Part shown: positions 60,400-64,000 of the stretch, piece after piece
How the letters are laid out: each line of letters begins with the position of its first letter
How positions within the stretch are numbered: position 1 is the first letter of the stretch
Source of the DNA: a bacterium HR21
GTDB taxonomy: Bacteria > Bacteroidota > Ignavibacteria > Kapaibacteriales > HRBIN21
DNA: 64,000 nucleotides
Direction of reading: 5' to 3'
NCBI GenBank assembly: GCA_002898295.1
Contig: BEHX01000008.1
Coordinates: 19,767-83,766 of the forward strand
The notes under the pieces: generated by a model
Database searches by the model: none
Told to the model about the DNA's origin: nothing
Seen by the model: the letters and a program-made list of their open reading frames with translations, nothing else
Made by a program: the position numbers and the translations under genes

Positions 60400-61071
60400 C
60401 TACGGCTTCGTGCCCCGAGAACGCCCTCCGCCCTCCCCCGAGGCATCCTCTGTAGCGGCGCCCTCCCGCCGTTGACGTCCGCCGCCCTCGTTCACGTGCG
60501 CACTATCCCTGCCGCCTTGCCGCTCCCCTCGCCGGAGCTCGGCAGGCTTGTCGCTGGCAGCACTACCGGAGGAAACACGCCCGCGGGCACGCCCGCCTCC
60601 GGACTCACCCTGGACTGTCTGCCCAGCGACGTGCTCTGGGTTCCCCCGTGCTGGACCGAAGGTTCTGACCCGAACAGGCGGCACCGGCTCCTGCTCCACT
60701 GGAACAACCACGATTACAGGTGGACGGTACCATGGAGAGCACCATGAGCGGTACCGGCGAGCGTACCACCACCGATACTCCCACCACGGGGCGCTGAAGA
60801 CCGGATACGGACACCACGGAGCATACCAGTCCGGGTAAACCCATGCCGGGGAAACGACGACCACTGACGGTGTCTCCCACACTCCAACGGGAGACTCTCG
60901 GGAAGCGTGCCGGGACTCCGTTTGCGGCTCGCTCTGGGCGGTTGGCGTTTCTTTGCTGCGAGGCTGCTCTCTGGAGGCTGCATTGAAGCCGAAATAGTCC
61001 CGATATGTCCCCGACGGTGTTGCACATCCGAGCAGCAGAGACACACCGATGCTCAGCACAGCACGCATCAT
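60400..61071 (-). CDS. Trp/Tyr/Pro-rich lipoprotein of unknown function, 223 aa
   Basis: A lipoprotein signal (VLSIGVSLLLGC) starts at ATG 61071 (the next codon is also ATG), preceded by GGAGG 6 nt upstream. The central region is packed with Trp, Tyr and Pro (WVYPDWYAPWCPYPVF, WWEYRWWYARRYRSW), and the C-terminal third is a Gly/Arg/Glu-rich disordered tail (GGGRARGRVSSG). No known domain is seen. It lies between the convergent xseB and the divergent nfeD gene. Confidence 0.72.
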   Translation of the reverse strand: MMRAVLSIGVSLLLGCATPSGTYRDYFGFNAASREQPRSKETPTAQSEPQTESRHASRESPVGVWETPSVVVVSPAWVYPDWYAPWCPYPVFSAPWWEYRWWYARRYRSWCSPWYRPPVIVVVPVEQEPVPPVRVRTFGPARGNPEHVAGQTVQGESGGGRARGRVSSGSAASDKPAELRRGERQGGRDSAHVNEGGGRQRREGAATEDASGEGGGRSRGTKP

Positions 61072-61152
61072 TGCCGCCTCCACAGGCTGTTCCTGCGCGA
61101 AGACGAAGAACACCGCCCCTTCGCTCACGGGGCAGCTATTCCAGCTTTTTCG

Positions 61153-61160
61153 TAATCTTG
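61153..61160 (+). promoter_or_regulatory. Possible -7 box for nfeD
   Basis: TAATCTTG, one mismatch to TAnnTTTG, 26 nt upstream of ATG 61187. It would give a leader of about 22 nt. Weaker than the exact boxes. Confidence 0.38.
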
Positions 61161-61186
61161 CATGGGCAGAATGGCTCTCCTGCAGG

Positions 61187-62503
61187 ATGCGCTACACTGT
61201 CGTGCTTTTCGCGCTATGCGGGCTTCTCCCCGGGTGGTCTCAGACTGTGTTGATTGGGACCGTCGATGGGACCATCAACCCGGCAACAGCAGAGTACATT
61301 ACCATGCTGGTCCGCAGAGGCGAAGAGCAGGCAGCAGAAGCAGTCGTTGTGCAGCTCAATACCCCTGGAGGATTACTCGAAGCAACGCGCACCATCGTGC
61401 AGACGCTGCTGCAGGCACGGGTCCCCGTTGTCGTCTACGTTGCCCCGTCGGGAGCCCGAGCAGGATCAGCAGGTGTCTTCATTACGCTGGCAGCCCACAT
61501 TGCGGCGATGGCACCGGGGACCAATATCGGCGCTGCGCACCCTGTGGGGCTCGGCGGTGACAGTGGGGACTCCGTCATGGCGGATAAGCTCACCAACGAT
61601 GCCGCTGCCTTCGCTCGCGCAATTGCCCAGCAGCGGAACCGCAATGTTCAGTGGGCCGAAGATGCCGTTCGCCGTAGCATCTCCAGCACCGAGCGCGAAG
61701 CTCTCCGGGCAAGGGTTATAGACCTCATTGCCCCCACGCTGGACTCTCTCCTGCATGCCCTCGACGGACGCACGGTCGTACTTCCACAGAAGCGCCACAC
61801 GCTCCGCACAGCGGCTGCCACCCGCGAGGAGGTCCCCATGAACTGGCGGCAGCGGCTGCTGGCGCTGCTGAGCGACCCGAACATCGCCTACATCCTCCTC
61901 ATGCTGGGCATCTACGGACTGCTCTTCGAGCTGTACAATCCCGGCGCGATTGTCCCCGGCGTCATTGGAGCCATCTCCCTCATCCTGGCTGCCTATGCTC
62001 TGCAGATGCTGCCGATCAACTACGCTGGGCTGGCACTCATCGCGGTCGCTATCATCCTCTTCCTGCTGGAGCTGAAGGTCACCAGCTACGGGCTGCTCAC
62101 GCTCGCTGGGATTGCCTCGCTGGTGCTCGGTTCGGTCATGCTGATTGATTCCCCGGCGGAGTTCGTGCGCATTTCCTGGTCCGTCATCCTCCCGACAGTT
62201 GTCGCCAGTGTTGGCTTCTTCGGCTGGATTCTGGGGAAAGGGCTCCAAGCCCAGCTGCGCAGACCTCGGAGCGGAGGAGAAGGACTTGTGGGGCAGACCG
62301 GCGTCGTGGTCGACCGGATTGCCCCACCGGAGAGAGGACGCATTCGCCTGCTGGGTGAACTCTGGTGGGCAACCGCAACCGTCCCCATCGAGGTCGGAAC
62401 ACGGGTCCGCGTCGTCGGGCGCAGCGGCTTCGTGCTCCACGTCGAACCCCTCATACCGCCTGACTCGCACCCACACGCTTCGGAATACATGTCAAACCAG
62501 TAA
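61187..62503 (+). CDS. NfeD family membrane protein with ClpP-class serine protease domain, 438 aa
   Basis: A signal/anchor ([18 protein letters not shown]) is followed by a ClpP-like periplasmic protease domain with catalytic Ser S94 ([11 protein letters not shown]) and Lys K134 ([10 protein letters not shown]), then four membrane spans and a C-terminal OB-fold NfeD domain ([13 protein letters not shown] .. ELWWATA). The long NfeD class is usually paired with a slipin and cleaves it or other membrane proteins. That partner follows immediately. ATG 61187 was chosen over upstream frame extension, which is antisense to the lipoprotein gene. Confidence 0.92.
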   Translation: MRYTVVLFALCGLLPGWSQTVLIGTVDGTINPATAEYITMLVRRGEEQAAEAVVVQLNTPGGLLEATRTIVQTLLQARVPVVVYVAPSGARAGSAGVFITLAAHIAAMAPGTNIGAAHPVGLGGDSGDSVMADKLTNDAAAFARAIAQQRNRNVQWAEDAVRRSISSTEREALRARVIDLIAPTLDSLLHALDGRTVVLPQKRHTLRTAAATREEVPMNWRQRLLALLSDPNIAYILLMLGIYGLLFELYNPGAIVPGVIGAISLILAAYALQMLPINYAGLALIAVAIILFLLELKVTSYGLLTLAGIASLVLGSVMLIDSPAEFVRISWSVILPTVVASVGFFGWILGKGLQAQLRRPRSGGEGLVGQTGVVVDRIAPPERGRIRLLGELWWATATVPIEVGTRVRVVGRSGFVLHVEPLIPPDSHPHASEYMSNQ

Positions 62504-62514
62504 TCGTGGCAGCA

Positions 62515-63279
62515 ATGGCAACGGAACTCCTGGTCCTGATTATCCTGGCAGTCCTCGTGCTCAGCTCCGCCGTGCGCATCCTCAATGAGTACGAACGTGG
62601 GGTCATCTTCCGCTTGGGACGGCTCATCGGCTCAAAAGGTCCAGGGCTTATCCTGCTTATCCCCTTCATCGACCGCATGGTCAAGGTCAGCCTCCGCGTC
62701 GTCGCGATGGAAGTCCCGGCACAGGATGTTATCACCCGGGACAACGTCTCCATCAAGGTCAACGCGGTAGTGTACTTCCGCGTCGTAGACCCGGAGAAGG
62801 CAATCAACGAGGTGGAGAACTACCTCTTTGCCACCAGCCAGATTGCGCAGACAACGCTGCGGAGCATTGTTGGGCAGTCGGAGCTGGATGAGATTCTGGC
62901 CGAGCGCGAGAAGATCAACCGCCAGCTTCAGGAAACCATTGACAACCACACGGAGCCCTGGGGCGTCAAGGTCACAGCGGTCGAGCTCAAGCAAATTGAT
63001 CTGCCGGTGGAGATGCAGCGTGCCATGGCGCGGCAGGCCGAAGCTGAACGCGAGCGCCGCTCCAAGATCATCAGCGCCGAGGGCGAATACCAGGCAGCAC
63101 AACGCCTGGCGGAAGCAGCGCAGACGATCCAGCGCCATCCCGTTGCCCTTCAGCTGCGGTTCCTGCAGACACTGACGGAAATTGCCTCAGAGAAGAACTC
63201 CACCATCATCTTCCCGATCCCCATCGACCTGTTGCGCCCCTTCCTGGACCGCTCTGAGCAGACACGCCAAGGGTCGTGA
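62515..63279 (+). CDS. Slipin (SPFH/band-7, stomatin-like) membrane protein, 254 aa
   Basis: One N-terminal hydrophobic helix ([19 protein letters not shown]) precedes an SPFH domain: [65 protein letters not shown], then a coiled coil with [18 protein letters not shown]. Stomatin-like slipins organise membrane microdomains and are partners of NfeD proteases, here encoded 2-11 nt upstream. A GTG at 62506 is an alternative start. Confidence 0.94.
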   Translation: MATELLVLIILAVLVLSSAVRILNEYERGVIFRLGRLIGSKGPGLILLIPFIDRMVKVSLRVVAMEVPAQDVITRDNVSIKVNAVVYFRVVDPEKAINEVENYLFATSQIAQTTLRSIVGQSELDEILAEREKINRQLQETIDNHTEPWGVKVTAVELKQIDLPVEMQRAMARQAEAERERRSKIISAEGEYQAAQRLAEAAQTIQRHPVALQLRFLQTLTEIASEKNSTIIFPIPIDLLRPFLDRSEQTRQGS

Positions 63280-63358
63280 GACGCACACAGGGGTATACAC
63301 TCCGGCACTCTGCTAGACGTCTGTAGTTGCTGCCGATCCAGCTGGTCTGGAGCCGAAC

Positions 63359-63757
63359 ATGGCGCAGATGCGGGGAGCACGTGTCCTTGTATGTCTGGCA
63401 CTGCTAGGCGAGCTGCTGGCTCCCATCGCTGCTCCGTGCTGCTCGGCTCTGCCAGCGCAGTCCGCTGCTGTCTCCGAACCTGGCTTTCTTTCCTGCACGT
63501 GTGAGGAGGACCACTGTTGCTGTGCCTGCGAAGAGGGATCCGCTCCACCTTCGTGCCGGCATGCCCTCCAACCGATCCCTCTGGTCCCGACTGTGAGCAC
63601 CTCCACAGCGCCATACTCTCCACCTCCCCCGGAGTCCACGTTCGGTGGGCATATACTGGATGCCCCCCTCCTGTGGCAACATTCCCGTCTTGCTGATTTC
63701 CCACTCTGCGCTGGGAATCGCGACATTCCGCTCCGCTTCTGCAGTCTTCTGCTCTAG
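63359..63757 (+). CDS. Small exported Cys-rich protein, possible metal-linked, 132 aa
   Basis: The frame starts MAQMRGARVLVCLALLGELL, a plausible signal sequence, then has a Cys/acidic cluster (CTCEEDHCCCACEE) and a conserved-looking tail ending RDIPLRFCSLLL. It is just upstream of a TolC-family gene, a place where small Cys/His-rich metal-binding proteins are often found in Cu/heavy-metal efflux operons. No similarity can be proven by eye and the Met4 start is also possible. Antisense frames are open too, so this is a moderate-confidence gene. Confidence 0.5.
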   Translation: MAQMRGARVLVCLALLGELLAPIAAPCCSALPAQSAAVSEPGFLSCTCEEDHCCCACEEGSAPPSCRHALQPIPLVPTVSTSTAPYSPPPPESTFGGHILDAPLLWQHSRLADFPLCAGNRDIPLRFCSLLL

Positions 63758-63849
63758 CACCTCGCCGTCCGTGAGGAGTGTCCGGAGTACGCCCCGCGTC
63801 GGGAGCACGACGCCGGAAGAACATGTTCCATCAACATCGACGGCGAGGA

Positions 63850-64000
63850 ATGCGGAACGCACTGGCACTGCTCGTTCTAGCTCACGCCCTCTGCGCCCAA
63901 CAACCAGAGTGGTGGGTACACCAAGCACTCCGCCAGAATCCTACCCTTGCCGCGTTGCAGGCACGCTGGCAAGCGGCTTCTCAGCGCATCGTGCCGGGGA
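63850..64000 (+). CDS. TolC-family outer-membrane efflux protein, N-terminus only (runs off window)
   Basis: The first 50 residues show a signal peptide (RNALALLVLAHALCA) followed by WVHQALRQNPTLAALQARW, the usual first helix of TolC/OEP efflux channels. GAGGA lies right before the ATG. The gene is cut off by the window end. With the Cys-rich neighbour it could begin a CusCBA-type metal efflux operon, but this cannot be tested here. Confidence 0.68.
   Translation, partial: MRNALALLVLAHALCAQQPEWWVHQALRQNPTLAALQARWQAASQRIVPG

Noticed and set aside
63404..63928. Minus-strand open frame of 174 codons overlapping the Cys-rich gene and TolC start
   Set aside because: It would lie antisense to two plausible plus-strand genes, and shows no domain. 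The TolC signal peptide and helix on the plus strand are better supported.
1..64000. Search for CRISPR arrays, IS elements, prophage, restriction or toxin-antitoxin loci
   Set aside because: No regularly spaced repeats, transposase, integrase or defence-type genes were seen; all gaps are short and explained by tRNAs, promoters or leaders.

Overview
The window is a compact, GC-rich stretch of the chromosome of a Gram-negative (diderm) bacterium, probably from the Bacteroidota/Chlorobiota/Ignavibacteriota side of the FCB group. Evidence for this: a long secreted protein ends in a type IX secretion (Por) C-terminal sorting domain; several genes have start regions with no Shine-Dalgarno; and a Bacteroidota-type -7 promoter box (TAnnTTTG) sits just upstream of many tRNA and protein genes. 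Outer-membrane functions (TamB, BamD, LolA, a LolC/E-like permease, FlgH/FlgI rings) confirm a double membrane. A flagellar gene set in the same genome as T9SS, together with the high GC, makes a Kapabacteria- or Ignavibacteria-like lineage my best guess. That placement is inference, not proof.

Layout, left to right. 1-2.9 kb: 3' part of tamB, then rlpA. 2.9-8.3 kb (mostly minus): tRNA-Ser, a lipoprotein, class I aldolase fbaB, an OMP/HTH/membrane-protein operon, and murC. 8.4-12.6 kb: a 1387-residue T9SS-secreted adhesin-like protein. 12.6-12.8 kb: tRNA-Lys and tRNA-Ser with a terminator. 12.9-19 kb: mltG, then a minus operon bamD-thioesterase-OMP-lysC-ABC exporter. 19-26.8 kb: mazG-LCP, a porT-like OMP plus an M1 peptidase with a barrel-like tail, and DUF3108-lolA-zinc-ribbon. 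26.8-37 kb: a long minus operon (DUF4175 protein, arsC, GT4, legB-like, threonine aldolase, thioesterase, nagZ, polyprenyl synthase). 37-46 kb: a plus-strand block (bacilliredoxin, AI-2E-type permease, deoC; then pstS-C-A-B-phoU-era-dprA). 46-47.5 kb: tryptophanase. 47.4-52.3 kb: flagellar operon flgF-G-A-H-I-J behind a sigma-28-like promoter. 52.3-55.2 kb: LolE-like permease, acyl-CoA dehydrogenase-like protein, peroxiredoxin, tRNA-Glu. 55.3-63.3 kb: mitochondrial-type citrate synthase, tRNA-Val, membrane pyrophosphatase, xseA-xseB, a lipoprotein, nfeD-slipin. 63.3-64 kb: a Cys-rich exported protein and the start of a TolC-family gene, possibly a metal-efflux operon running off the window.

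The genes are mostly housekeeping: envelope biogenesis (TamB, BamD, LolA, MurC, MltG, NagZ, RlpA, LCP, polyprenyl synthase), phosphate uptake, central metabolism and motility. There is no insertion sequence, prophage, CRISPR array or defence cluster. Packing is extreme: many neighbours overlap as ATGA or TAATG, several convergent pairs touch or overlap at their stop codons, and no gene-free gap exceeds 300 bp. The most notable items are the TAnnTTTG promoter set (including one that makes bamD nearly leaderless and one tRNA-Glu promoter that may also drive a protein operon), the sigma-28 promoter followed by two hairpins ahead of flgF, the FlgJ-lytic-transglycosylase fusion, the M1 peptidase with a barrel-like tail, the eukaryote-type citrate synthase and the irregular start of pstC.
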